Positions 7,366 to 15,193 are shown, counted from the stretch's first letter. The stretch is DNA of 64,000 nt from Variovorax fucosicus (GCF_030316825.1 NZ_JASZYU010000003.1:744001-808000); one strand, 5' to 3'. The notes: generated from the sequence alone by a model not told the origin. Translations and numbers: made by a program.

Positions 7366-9045
7366 ATGCCCAACGAAGCCCCGATCGAAGTCGAAACCCG
7401 CCGGCACCAGATGTTTCCGGTGTTGAACGCCGCCGATATCGCGCGCATCGCGCGCTTCGGCACGCAGCGGCACTACCCTGCCGATTCCTGCCTGTTCCGC
7501 GCCGGCGAACCCGGCCCGGGCATGTACGTCGTGCTGAAGGGCGTGGTGGCGATCACGCAGCGCGACGGCCTCGGCAACGTGACGCCGATCGCCGAACAGG
7601 GCCCCGGGCACTTCCTGGCCGAGGTGGGACAGCTGTCGGGCCACGCTGCCCTGGTCGACGGCCATGCGATGGGCGAAGTCGAAACGCTGCTGGTGCCACC
7701 TGACCAGTTGCGGGCGCTGATCATTGCCGAGGCGGATCTCGGCGAGCGACTGGTGCGCGCACTCATCCTGCGGCGCGTGGCGCTGATCGAAGCCGGCGCG
7801 AGCGGCCCGGTGCTGATCGGGCCGCCCGACTCGCCCGACGTGCGCCGCCTGCAAAACTTTCTGAGCCGGAACGGCTATCCGTACCACGTGGTCGACGCCA
7901 CGCAGGACGCCGATGCCGCAGCCCTGCTCGAGCAGTACGGCGAGGCCCGGCTGCTGGTGGTGTGCCCGAACGGCGCGGTGCTGATGAACCCGACCGAAGA
8001 CGCGCTGGCGCGCTGCCTCGGCATGATCGACAGCGAGGAGCACGCCGAACTGTTCGACGTGGTGGTGGTCGGTGCCGGCCCCGCCGGCCTCGCGACGGCA
8101 GTCTATGCAGCCTCAGAAGGCCTGCGCGTGATCGTGCTCGACTGCCGCTCCTACGGCGGCCAGGCGGGCGCCAGCGCCCGCATTGAAAACTACCTCGGCT
8201 TTCCGACCGGCATCTCGGGTGGCGCGCTTGCGGGCCGGGCCTATGTACAGGCGCAGAAGTTCGGCGCCGAGATGCTGATCCCGACCAAGGTGGTGTCGAT
8301 GGACTGCAGCAAGGCGCACCGTAGCGGCGAGCTGTCGATCACGCTCGAAGACGGCCGCCAACTGCGCTCCCGAACCGTGGTGATCGCCAGTGGCGCGCGC
8401 TACAGGCGCCCTGCCGTTCCGCGTCTGGCCGATTTCGAAGGCCGCGGCATCTGGTTCTGGGCATCGGCGCTCGAAGCCAAGCTGTGCGCGCAGCAGGAGG
8501 TCGGGCTGGTCGGCGGCGGCAATTCGGCCGGCCAGGCCGCGGTGTTCCTGTCGCAGCACGCGGCCAAGGTCAACGTGCTGGTGCGCGGGCCGTCGCTCGC
8601 GGCCAGCATGTCGCGCTACCTGATCGACCGCATCGAAGCCACGCCCAACATCGAACTGCACCCGCACACCGAGTTGAGCGGCCTGCACGGCGACCCCGAA
8701 ACGGGCCTGAACGGCGCCACCTGGCGCGACCACCGCACCGGCACGGAACACGACTGCGCGGCGCGCAACATCTTCCTGTTTGTCGGTGCCGAGCCTGAAA
8801 CCACCTGGCTCGACGGCTGCGGCGTGGCGGTCGATCGGCACGGCTTCGTGCTGACCGGCCAGCCGGCCAGCGGCGGCTTCCCGGCACGGCCGGCCGCCGC
8901 GCTCGAATCGAGCGTGCCCGGCGTGTTCGCGGTGGGCGATGTGCGCTCGGGCTCGGTCAAGCGCGTCGGTGGCGCCATTGGCGAGGGGGCGGCCGTGGTG
9001 GCGCTGATCCACCAGCACCTGTCGGGTGCGACGACCACGGCCTGA
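7366..9045 (+). CDS. cNMP-binding domain fused to thioredoxin-reductase-like FAD oxidoreductase
   Basis: 559-residue fusion. Residues about 15-135 form a cyclic-nucleotide-binding (Crp-like) beta-roll (FRAGEPGPGMYVVLKG). About 140-215 looks like a small thioredoxin/glutaredoxin-like domain. About 225-555 is a thioredoxin-reductase fold, with FAD loop VVVGAGPAGLATAVYAA, GGQAGASARIENYLGFP, NADPH loop LVGGGNSAGQAAVF and the C-terminal FAD motif GVFAVGDVRSGS. The redox CxxC of true thioredoxin reductases is absent: that position reads WFWASALEAKLC. It is therefore unlikely to reduce thioredoxin; electron transfer from NADPH to another acceptor under cNMP or small-ligand control is inferred. It is divergent from the OlsB-like gene across a 99-nt gap. 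Confidence 0.85.
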   Translation: MPNEAPIEVETRRHQMFPVLNAADIARIARFGTQRHYPADSCLFRAGEPGPGMYVVLKGVVAITQRDGLGNVTPIAEQGPGHFLAEVGQLSGHAALVDGHAMGEVETLLVPPDQLRALIIAEADLGERLVRALILRRVALIEAGASGPVLIGPPDSPDVRRLQNFLSRNGYPYHVVDATQDADAAALLEQYGEARLLVVCPNGAVLMNPTEDALARCLGMIDSEEHAELFDVVVVGAGPAGLATAVYAASEGLRVIVLDCRSYGGQAGASARIENYLGFPTGISGGALAGRAYVQAQKFGAEMLIPTKVVSMDCSKAHRSGELSITLEDGRQLRSRTVVIASGARYRRPAVPRLADFEGRGIWFWASALEAKLCAQQEVGLVGGGNSAGQAAVFLSQHAAKVNVLVRGPSLAASMSRYLIDRIEATPNIELHPHTELSGLHGDPETGLNGATWRDHRTGTEHDCAARNIFLFVGAEPETTWLDGCGVAVDRHGFVLTGQPASGGFPARPAAALESSVPGVFAVGDVRSGSVKRVGGAIGEGAAVVALIHQHLSGATTTA

Positions 9046-9083
9046 CTGAGCCAGCCAGCCAGCAGGAAATCCGGGCCGCGGAT

Positions 9084-9803
9084 ATGCTGCCCGCCATGAC
9101 CCAACAAGCCCCCATCGACGTTTATTCGTGGCCCACGCCCAACGGCCACAAGATCCACATCATGCTGGAGGAATGCCGCCTCCCCTACGTGGCGCACCCC
9201 GTCAACATCGGCCGCGGCGACCAGTTCGAGCCGGCCTTCTTGAAGATCAGCCCCAACAACAAGATCCCCGCGATCACCGACCCGGCCGGCCCGGACGGCA
9301 AGCCGATCTCGCTGTTCGAGTCGGGCGCGATCCTGGTGTACCTGGCCGGCAAGACCGGCAAGCTCATGCCCACCGGCGACCGCGCGCGCTACGACGTGCT
9401 GCAGTGGCTGATGTTCCAGATGGGCGGCGTCGGGCCCATGCTCGGCCAGGCCCACCACTTCCGCATGTATGCGCCCGAAAAACTCCCCTACGCCATCGAC
9501 CGCTACAGCAACGAGGCCAAGCGCCTCTACGGCGTGATCGACAAGCAGCTGTCGGCCAACAAGTTCATCGCCGGCAAGACCTATTCGATTGCCGACATCG
9601 CGATCTTCCCGTGGCTGCGCAGCTGGGAGAACCAGGGCATCACGCTGACCGAGTACCCCCACCTCAAGGCCTGGTTCGACGGCATCGCAGCCCGCCCCGC
9701 CGTGCAGCGCGGCGTGAAAGTCTTGGCCGACCTGCGCAAGCCGCTCACCAGCGAAAAGGAACGCGACATTCTTTTCGGCAAGACGCAATATCAGAAGCGC
9801 TGA
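9084..9803 (+). CDS. Glutathione S-transferase, YfcG/YghU-like (Nu class)
   Basis: Soluble GST-fold protein of 239 residues. The N-terminal thioredoxin-like domain begins with the Nu-class signature DVYSWPTPNGHKI and has KISPNNKIPAI and FESGAILVYLAG for glutathione binding. The helical C-terminal domain includes IADIAIFPWLRSW. Nu-class members act as disulfide-bond oxidoreductases or GSH peroxidases. ATG 9096 (MTQQAP) is an alternative start that better matches family N-termini; no strong Shine-Dalgarno settles it. It is followed 27 nt later by tRNA-Pro and shows no operon link to its neighbours. Confidence 0.9.
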   Translation: MLPAMTQQAPIDVYSWPTPNGHKIHIMLEECRLPYVAHPVNIGRGDQFEPAFLKISPNNKIPAITDPAGPDGKPISLFESGAILVYLAGKTGKLMPTGDRARYDVLQWLMFQMGGVGPMLGQAHHFRMYAPEKLPYAIDRYSNEAKRLYGVIDKQLSANKFIAGKTYSIADIAIFPWLRSWENQGITLTEYPHLKAWFDGIAARPAVQRGVKVLADLRKPLTSEKERDILFGKTQYQKR

Positions 9804-9830
9804 TTCGGCAGGTTAGAATCGAAGGCTCGT

Positions 9831-9907
<77 letters not shown>

Positions 9908-9926
9908 CTTTTTTCTTTTTCTCTTT

Positions 9927-9953
9927 GAACGAACCCCGCGCCAAGGTTCGTTC
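9927..9953. terminator. Hairpin between the two tRNA genes
   Basis: A perfect 9-bp stem, GAACGAACC and GGTTCGTTC, with a 9-nt loop between tRNA-Pro and tRNA-Arg. The T-rich tract (9908-9926) precedes it on the plus strand instead of following it, so it is not a standard intrinsic terminator for tRNA-Pro. It may be a processing signal, or a terminator used together with the T tract. Confidence 0.45.
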
Positions 9954-9970
9954 TATCCTTGAAGCCACTT

Positions 9971-10047
9971 CTGTCCGTAGCTCAGTTGGATAGAGCACCT
10001 GCCTTCTAAGCAGGTTGTCGGGGGTTCGATCCCCTCCGGACAGGCCA
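9971..10047 (+). tRNA. tRNA-Arg (anticodon UCU)
   Basis: A 77-nt cloverleaf. Acceptor arms CTGTCCG and CGGACAG pair perfectly, discriminator G, encoded CCA. The anticodon stem CCTGC/GCAGG encloses CTTCTAA, giving TCT, which reads AGA/AGG. The T arm contains GGGTTCGATCCC. It borders the low-GC accessory region on its right, a common position for island insertion, but no repeated copy of its 3' end was found in the window. Confidence 0.95.
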
Positions 10048-10280
10048 TATCAAGAAATCATGATGCGCCGTGTGCGGTCATTTTCTCGATATAGATCAAT
10101 GATTTGGCGTAAGCAATCAGCCATGTTCGGTCATGTATGGGCGTTGCCGTGATCAGAGCTGGCAACCTCCACATCTCCGTGGAAGGCCAGATTCATCGCC
10201 GAACCCGTCAGCAGATCGCGGCGGAGGCTCCGCTTGATTCGGCAGGCGGCCTATGGGCTGGGATGATTCGCGCGGCTCCA

Positions 10281-10802
10281 TCAATCGAATGGCTTCAGAT
10301 CAAGCTGCATGCCATACATGCGCGGCTCTCCCCTCCACTCCCCACCTCCCAGCACGACGGCGTCGCAGCTTGTGATTTGACTGCCCAGACCCTTCTGGCC
10401 GAGACGACGGCGAAAGCGTCGAGCATCTTCCCGGCTGAGGTTTCCAACCTGTGCAGCGCCGACGAGCACCGCGACCGCCTTGTCGTCGAATTTGTTCGCG
10501 TCGTCGGGCATCAATCGGGCAATGCATTCGACGCGTGCCTTGGCCTTGCCGTGGTCGCCCGCGATTTTCTTGAGCGCATCTTGATAGTGGGACTCGCCGA
10601 CGACGCTGAATGCAAATTCGCCGATTGATGCCCAGTGGTGCGGCGGCGAGTTGCTGTTGACGAGCTCGCGCCCCGCGCTGGCTCTGGCGACGGGGCGCGG
10701 TTTGGGGCTCCGTTGTGCGGAGGCCTTGCTGCGCGCGACCACGATCACGACGACGGCCGCAATCACGATGGCGAACCAGAACAGAAACGGGAATTCGGTC
10801 AT
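10281..10802 (-). CDS. Membrane-anchored HIRAN-like protein
   Basis: 173 residues. An N-terminal membrane helix (about residues 6-22, FLFWFAIVIAAVVVIVV) is followed by a basic linker and a soluble domain. That domain resembles HIRAN: VVGESHYQDALKKIAG, then RLMPDDANKFDDKAVAVLV and VGNLSREDARRFRRRL. HIRAN domains bind DNA or 3' ends in helicases such as HLTF and occur standalone in phage and bacterial accessory genes. A tethered version is unusual, and its role is unknown. It begins 9 nt after the stop of the 104-aa gene, so the two are likely co-transcribed. Domain assignment rests on motif resemblance. Confidence 0.55.
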   Translation of the reverse strand: MTEFPFLFWFAIVIAAVVVIVVARSKASAQRSPKPRPVARASAGRELVNSNSPPHHWASIGEFAFSVVGESHYQDALKKIAGDHGKAKARVECIARLMPDDANKFDDKAVAVLVGAAQVGNLSREDARRFRRRLGQKGLGSQITSCDAVVLGGGEWRGEPRMYGMQLDLKPFD

Positions 10803-10811
10803 TGCCGGTAG

Positions 10812-11126
10812 CTACTCAGCCGCCCTGGCTTTCGCGTCGCGCTCCTCTTCGGAGTGCCACACCGCGGCCGCAAGTTCCACCAGGCGATCAGCAAGCGCGC
10901 CGGACTCGCCTCGCATCTTCGCCAGAGACTGGGTGCCAATCGACACGTCCACATAGCGAACCTCAAGGAACGCTGAGATCTCGTTCGGGAAAGTCGAGCC
11001 AGTTTCCTTGATGGCATCGGCTATCGACTCGTGAAGCGTCGATTCGAAGAGCTCCTCGTGGCCGTCGAGGAGCCGCGCTTCATAGAGGCCGCGGTGAACC
11101 TTGCTGATGTGGAGTTCGGGAGTCAT
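10812..11126 (-). CDS. Hypothetical 104-aa protein, partner of the HIRAN-like gene
   Basis: Not recognised. It is a small, acidic, soluble alpha/beta-looking protein without signal peptide or membrane segment. The first half is beta-rich (HISKVHRGLYEARLLDG), the second half helical, ending in EEERDAKARAAE. ATG 11126 is the first start in frame. It lies directly upstream of the HIRAN-like gene on the same strand (9-nt gap) and is divergent from the 257-aa gene to its right. Confidence 0.6.
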   Translation of the reverse strand: MTPELHISKVHRGLYEARLLDGHEELFESTLHESIADAIKETGSTFPNEISAFLEVRYVDVSIGTQSLAKMRGESGALADRLVELAAAVWHSEEERDAKARAAE

Positions 11127-11296
11127 GGCAAATCATCGCCGCAATGCCCGCCGCTGTCAGCGGCCTTTGTCACACTCCCGGCGCGCCGAAGCACCATCGC
11201 CATGGCGACCCATCGGCCTGTTCGTACGGCGCAGATCAGGAACGGCGGACACTTGTGGTGCGGCATCTGATTGCGCCAATGCCCCACAATCCAAGG

Positions 11297-12070
11297 ATGA
11301 GTGCCCCCATTTCCATGACCGTGACTAGCAGAGTGGAGTCCGAGGTAGCCCGAACCCTTTATGCACTGCCGCACTACCTTCCGGCCGATGACGAGCGAAT
11401 TCTGGCCTGGTCGGACGAGCTCCAGAAAGCCATGACTGCAGGACGAGCACGGGCGTTCGCTGGATTTGCGATTTTGGCCCATCTAACCGGTGATCTGGAA
11501 GGAGCAGAGCGTTTTCTCGCTCGCGCGGAAACGTCGGGCTTTAGCGAGATTGAGATGGCCGGCGCTCGCATTCCGATTTTTATGAACCTCGGGTACGCAA
11601 GCCGAGCCCTCGCGGAGTGCGAAACGCTAGTCTCTGTCGAGCGCATGAATATCGGCGTTGGCTTGCCCATGGTCGTGGGAAGTGGCGGGCTCAAGTTCGC
11701 TGCACATTTATTGGCGCGCGCAGAGGCGGCGGGCATTGATCTCAGCAGTGTCCGGCAGATTTCACAGATTCGACAGATTGCGGGTATCGCTACACGAATC
11801 GCAGTCCCGGACTCGCGGTTCTCACATGTCTTGGACATTGCTGGCGCCCTCTTGCGAAAGCAACAGATGTTCTGGCTAGAGGAATCGCCACGATTCACTT
11901 ACGACCATGAGATGCAATGTGTCGGCATTCGGTATCGAATTGAAGTATCGCCAGATGAAGCCTCGCGGTTGAATGGCGAGCTTATCGACCAAGTTATCGG
12001 AGAAGGTCTGACTGACGTTCCACTTTCGATCCGCTTTCTAGGTACTGCCGTCGCAGTGGAGACGAACTGA
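11297..12070 (+). CDS. Hypothetical 257-aa helical protein paired with a HEPN-like protein
   Basis: Not recognised. The N-terminal half is helical with alternating Ala/Leu resembling short TPR-like repeats (about residues 40-75, FAILAHLTGDLEGAERFLAR). The C-terminal part about 185-250 looks like a mixed alpha/beta domain (MQCVGIRYRIEVSPDE). ATG 11297 is preceded by AAGG and is chosen over upstream starts, which lack a site. Only one base separates its stop from the next ATG, so the pair is translationally coupled. That layout fits a two-component toxin-antitoxin or defence pair, which is inference only. Codon use is less GC-biased than in core genes. Confidence 0.65.
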   Translation: MSAPISMTVTSRVESEVARTLYALPHYLPADDERILAWSDELQKAMTAGRARAFAGFAILAHLTGDLEGAERFLARAETSGFSEIEMAGARIPIFMNLGYASRALAECETLVSVERMNIGVGLPMVVGSGGLKFAAHLLARAEAAGIDLSSVRQISQIRQIAGIATRIAVPDSRFSHVLDIAGALLRKQQMFWLEESPRFTYDHEMQCVGIRYRIEVSPDEASRLNGELIDQVIGEGLTDVPLSIRFLGTAVAVETN

Positions 12071-12071
12071 A

Positions 12072-12458
12072 ATGGCGTTACATCCTTCAGATGTGCTGTC
12101 GCTGGCCCGCGAGCTTGCGAACCATCCGCGTCCTTCAGAGGCGCGCGTTAGAGCGATCATTGGTCGCGCCTACTATTCCGCATATCACGAGTGCCTGGCC
12201 TGGCATGCAGCGCTTCCTGCGCCCGGACGCCTGCCGTCAGACTTCAAAGGTGGTGATCACATTGAACTGTCAACACGATTGCAGAATCCCGACCCCTCTG
12301 TAGCCGAACCTGTGCGCACTTCTTCGATCCGGCGTGGACAGCGACTACGCGGGTTGCATGGCGACAGATGCATAGCCGACTACCAACTGTCTGAAAATCT
12401 CGATGTCTTTGAAGGCCAAAACGCGATCTCGGAAGCGGTGAGTATTCGTGCGCTTTAG
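12072..12458 (+). CDS. HEPN-like protein
   Basis: 128 residues. It resembles small HEPN-domain proteins of accessory regions: RAIIGRAYYSAYHECL near residues 28-43, a central GGDHIELSTRL, and C-terminal RGLHGDRCIADYQL near 92-105, matching the R-x-x-ADY-x-L pattern of this subgroup. Many HEPN proteins are RNases in toxin-antitoxin or abortive-infection systems. The typical RNase motif R-x4-6-H is not clearly present, so nuclease activity is uncertain. It is coupled to the preceding 257-aa gene (1-nt gap). No attC-like site is seen after its stop. Confidence 0.58.
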   Translation: MALHPSDVLSLARELANHPRPSEARVRAIIGRAYYSAYHECLAWHAALPAPGRLPSDFKGGDHIELSTRLQNPDPSVAEPVRTSSIRRGQRLRGLHGDRCIADYQLSENLDVFEGQNAISEAVSIRAL

Positions 12459-12649
12459 TTGGTAAACGGCTGCTCTGGCGTACTCTTCGGTGGTGCCGAC
12501 CTTCACTTCCGCGGCATCGAGCCGAGGCTCGCGCGCAGTCGTGGTGGTGCGTGCCAATGACGAAGGGTGTCGTGTCCTCACCGATAACATCCACACATGC
12601 AAGCGCTTTCGCTACCCTGCCCATGAATACACAAATCAGTACGCCCGCA

Positions 12650-13768
12650 ATGAAGGCCTTCGTCATCGGACCAATCGGAGATAAGGATGCGGAGGATGGA
12701 AGTCCCGCCCGCACATCTTATGAAGAGGGTATCCAAGTTTTCGAAGACGTAATAGCTCCCGCGTGCACGGCGTTCGGTCTTGAAGCTGTCCGAGCTGACA
12801 TGATCACTCGGACGGGAGAGATACCTGAGCAGATTTTTCGGCAGCTCCGCGATTGCCCCGTTGTCATTGCAGATCTGACTGGTGCGAATCCGAATGTCAT
12901 GTATGAGCTCGGACTTCGCCACACCACGGGTCGCGTGACAATTCAGATTGGAGAGAAGGGTAGGCTTCCATTCGACGTCGCGGCGATCAGGACCATCATG
13001 TTCAAGCGAACCGAAGCAGGAATTGTTCAAGCGAGAAAGGATCTTTCCAAATCCCTGGCCGCAAACCTCGATACGGGCGGCGACCCAGTCACGGCAACCC
13101 GCATTTGGTTCGAGGCGCCCTCAATAGAACAAAAGGAGCCCGACCCTCAAACAACTGGCGTCGCGAGCCCGGCCAGCGACGAAGACGCACCAGGTTTCCT
13201 TGAACTATTTGCTGAAATGGAAACGGGAACACAGTCCCTGGTGCAGACAATGGTTGCAGCAGCTTCCATCATTGAAGACATTATCGCCGTCTACACGGAA
13301 GCGACAGCGAGCATTCGTCAGGCAGAGGCGCGCGGAGGTGGAGCCTCGGTGCGTCTAGCGATTGCTGAGCTCGCAGCAACGAAGCTCAACGAACAGGCTG
13401 CCCGTCTTGAGGTTGTATCTGGTGAGTTTGCTCGCACCGTAGATCGCATCGAACCAGGTATTCAGTACCTGCTTGGGCGCCTTGCGGAGGAGCCAGATCA
13501 GCTTGCAGCAGTCCCAGATTTTCCCCTTCAGGTCAAGAATCTCTGCGATGCCGCCCGATCCAGCATAGAAGGCTCAAATGCAATGCGCGTTAATGCGATT
13601 GAAATCGGCAAGGCCTCACGCTCCTTGAAACGAGCTGGGGAGCGTCTCGCGCCATCTTTCAAGCGATTCTCGGATACGTCGGGCCGCGTCGCAGACTGGT
13701 CTAAATTGCTCGAAAGGTTTCCGCCCCTGCAAGCTGATGCCGAAGAATCGGCAAACGGACACGAGTGA
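12650..13768 (+). CDS. Nucleoside 2-deoxyribosyltransferase-like protein with helical C-terminal tail
   Basis: About 372 residues. Residues 1-150 carry the NDT/SLOG-like fold: KAFVIGPIGDKD at the N-terminus, EAVRADMITRTGEIPEQI, then VVIADLTGANPNVMYELG. The Asp in ADLT and the Glu in YELG match catalytic positions of nucleoside 2-deoxyribosyltransferases, so glycosidic-bond cleavage of a nucleoside or NAD-like substrate is plausible. After a proline-rich linker, residues about 180-365 form an Ala/Glu-rich helical tail. ATG 12650 begins the conserved domain; ATG 12623 is also possible. An attC-like site starts 2 nt after the stop, the hallmark of an integron cassette gene. A defence role is inference. 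Confidence 0.68.
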   Translation: MKAFVIGPIGDKDAEDGSPARTSYEEGIQVFEDVIAPACTAFGLEAVRADMITRTGEIPEQIFRQLRDCPVVIADLTGANPNVMYELGLRHTTGRVTIQIGEKGRLPFDVAAIRTIMFKRTEAGIVQARKDLSKSLAANLDTGGDPVTATRIWFEAPSIEQKEPDPQTTGVASPASDEDAPGFLELFAEMETGTQSLVQTMVAAASIIEDIIAVYTEATASIRQAEARGGGASVRLAIAELAATKLNEQAARLEVVSGEFARTVDRIEPGIQYLLGRLAEEPDQLAAVPDFPLQVKNLCDAARSSIEGSNAMRVNAIEIGKASRSLKRAGERLAPSFKRFSDTSGRVADWSKLLERFPPLQADAEESANGHE

Positions 13769-13769
13769 C

Positions 13770-13898
13770 GCCTAACCCCTCGTTCGAGCCCACCCACTAC
13801 GGCAGGCTTTGTAAGCTCGGCCTGAGGTACGCGGTACATTTTCTCAGTCCAGGCTTACAAAGCCTTCCTCCGCGGGCGGCTCAACTCGAACATTAGCC
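13770..13898 (+). other. Integron attC-like recombination site
   Basis: The left end is GCCTAAC (13770-13776), a perfect RYYYAAC core, starting 2 nt after the NDT-like stop. The right end is GGCTCAACTCGAAC-ATTAGCC (13878-13898), close to the usual CTTAACTCAAGCGTTAG end, with the core G changed to A. GTTCGAG (13782-13788) is complementary to CTCGAAC (13885-13891). The central part has a perfect 12-bp inverted repeat, GGCTTTGTAAGC (13805-13816) and GCTTACAAAGCC (13853-13864). Length about 129 bp is within the attC range. The altered right core suggests a degenerate site. Confidence 0.72.
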
Positions 13899-13915
13899 TT
13901 CGCAAAAGAGATCCT

Positions 13916-15037
13916 ATGCGCGTCCTGTATTCTGGAGGAACTATCTGCAGCTTCGAGACGCTGCAGCGTCTGGTGCTGCTGGCGGACGAGATCGCGTTCA
14001 TGGATCGTCCTTCAGTCAAAGTTGGCAACTTTGGAACGGTAGGTCGCGACTCCGAGTTTCGACGGTTTCAGATCGAGGCCGCTCCGGTCAAGTTCTCCGT
14101 ACACGCACCTCCAGAGGGCCAAAGACGTGATCTATACCTTAGATACGTTGAGACGGACCTGAGGGACGCGAACTTCTTGCGGATCGTGCTTGACGGGCTG
14201 AAAGCCGACGTCACGTTCCAGCAGCGCTTGGTTCAACTTGAGGCGAACTACGGTTGGGGCACAGGGCGGCAAGTACTTGACGAGCTAGTCAAAGACGCCG
14301 CGTTGTATGAGGGAAAGTACGGAGCTCCAACGGAGCCCAAGCTGCTCTATGTACCGGACACGGCAGAAGGTCGCCGTCAGACGTTTGCGACCCTGCTAAT
14401 CGAGGCATCCATTCAAGTGACTAACGCGCTAATTGTTGCGGAAGCCACTGGACTGAGTCCGGTCGCTGACGATCCGTACTTCTGCCGCCTGATTGCTCTA
14501 CGTGCCTCTGACGCTGCATATGTCTCACAGCCCGCCGCGACCGCGTCGCTACTTGGGCTCGCGATCACCAAGTCTGTTCTCCCAGACGAAACGCTCGCGC
14601 GCCTAAAAATGAAGGACTTGTTCGAGTACAGGACCACCGCCAAGGAGGCGTATGGTTCATGGTCCCTAGAAGTCGAGCGTTTGGCACAGAAGCTTGTCGA
14701 TGTTCCGATAGAGCGGTTTGGTGCCGAGGCAGCCCGACTCATCGTAAGTGAAGTTAGACCGCGAATGCTGGAGCTTCGATCCGAAATGGCTTGTGCGCGC
14801 GACAAGCTCTTTGGAGATCTACTAAAGACGGTGACCAAGTGGGAAGTACCGACCATGTCGCTTGCATACTTCAGTAGCTTGAGTCTTCCCACTGCGTTGG
14901 CCGCATTTGCGGGCGCGCTAGCTCCCGCAGTTCCGTCGGTGGTCGATTACTACGTGCAGCGGCGAAATCTTGCACGCAAGAATTCCATGGCCTACTTAGT
15001 TGGGGTCTCAAAAGTCCTTGACGATGAACGCTCGTAG
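13916..15037 (+). CDS. Hypothetical 373-aa cassette protein
   Basis: Not recognised. The protein has no signal peptide and is mostly soluble and helical. A moderately hydrophobic stretch, about residues 322-345 (SLSLPTALAAFAGALAPAVP), precedes a basic tail. The N-terminus (LYSGGTICSFETLQRLVLLADEIAFMD) looks like an alpha/beta start. ATG 13916 lies 17 nt after the attC-like site, and a second attC-like right end overlaps and follows its stop. It therefore has the position and size of a single-gene integron cassette. Codon use is visibly less GC-biased than in neighbouring core genes. Confidence 0.62.
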   Translation: MRVLYSGGTICSFETLQRLVLLADEIAFMDRPSVKVGNFGTVGRDSEFRRFQIEAAPVKFSVHAPPEGQRRDLYLRYVETDLRDANFLRIVLDGLKADVTFQQRLVQLEANYGWGTGRQVLDELVKDAALYEGKYGAPTEPKLLYVPDTAEGRRQTFATLLIEASIQVTNALIVAEATGLSPVADDPYFCRLIALRASDAAYVSQPAATASLLGLAITKSVLPDETLARLKMKDLFEYRTTAKEAYGSWSLEVERLAQKLVDVPIERFGAEAARLIVSEVRPRMLELRSEMACARDKLFGDLLKTVTKWEVPTMSLAYFSSLSLPTALAAFAGALAPAVPSVVDYYVQRRNLARKNSMAYLVGVSKVLDDERS

Positions 15038-15072
15038 TTCGCGCGCAGCGACGGTTAACTCAAACGTTGAAC
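15023..15072 (+). other. Possible second attC-like site (degenerate)
   Basis: GTTAACTCAAACGTTGAAC (15054-15072) resembles the conserved right end of attC sites, with GTTGAAC (15066-15072) a perfect GTTRRRY core. A partly complementary left core, GATGAAC (15023-15029), lies inside the last codons of the 373-aa gene. The left half is weak, so the site may be truncated or may only represent the boundary of the array. Confidence 0.45.
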
Positions 15073-15104
15073 GTCTGCTGTCGGGATTCAGCCAGTTCCG
15101 CTTT

Positions 15105-15193
15105 GGTTAAGGGTTGTCCGACACCTGCCAGTGTGAGACCGCGATGCCGAGCATGACAATGGCCTGAGGGCAGGTGTTGGACAACCCTTAACC
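15105..15193. repeat. 89-bp element with 25-bp terminal inverted repeats
   Basis: The left arm 15105-15129 starts GGTTAAGGGTTGTCC; the right arm 15169-15193 ends GGACAACCCTTAACC. The arms match over 25 bp with one mismatch and enclose a 39-nt loop. It sits between the end of the cassette region and the 3' end of the PAP2 gene. It could be a small non-autonomous transposable element or a long bidirectional hairpin. No poly-T tract and no second copy were seen. Confidence 0.75.

Noticed and set aside
10048..10280. 233-nt stretch after tRNA-Arg checked for an integrase remnant or att repeat
   Set aside because: No integrase motif and no repeat of the tRNA 3' end was found.
10137..10628. 163-codon plus-strand frame after tRNA-Arg
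   Set aside because: Antisense to the HIRAN-like gene; the minus frame has recognisable domain motifs and this one has none.
12459..12649. Searched for an attC site between the HEPN-like and NDT-like genes
   Set aside because: No RYYYAAC or GTTRRRY pair with complementary arms is visible, so that boundary is left open.
15105..15193. Considered as another attC site
   Set aside because: Ends read GGTTAAGG and CCTTAACC, which do not fit the RYYYAAC/GTTRRRY cores.
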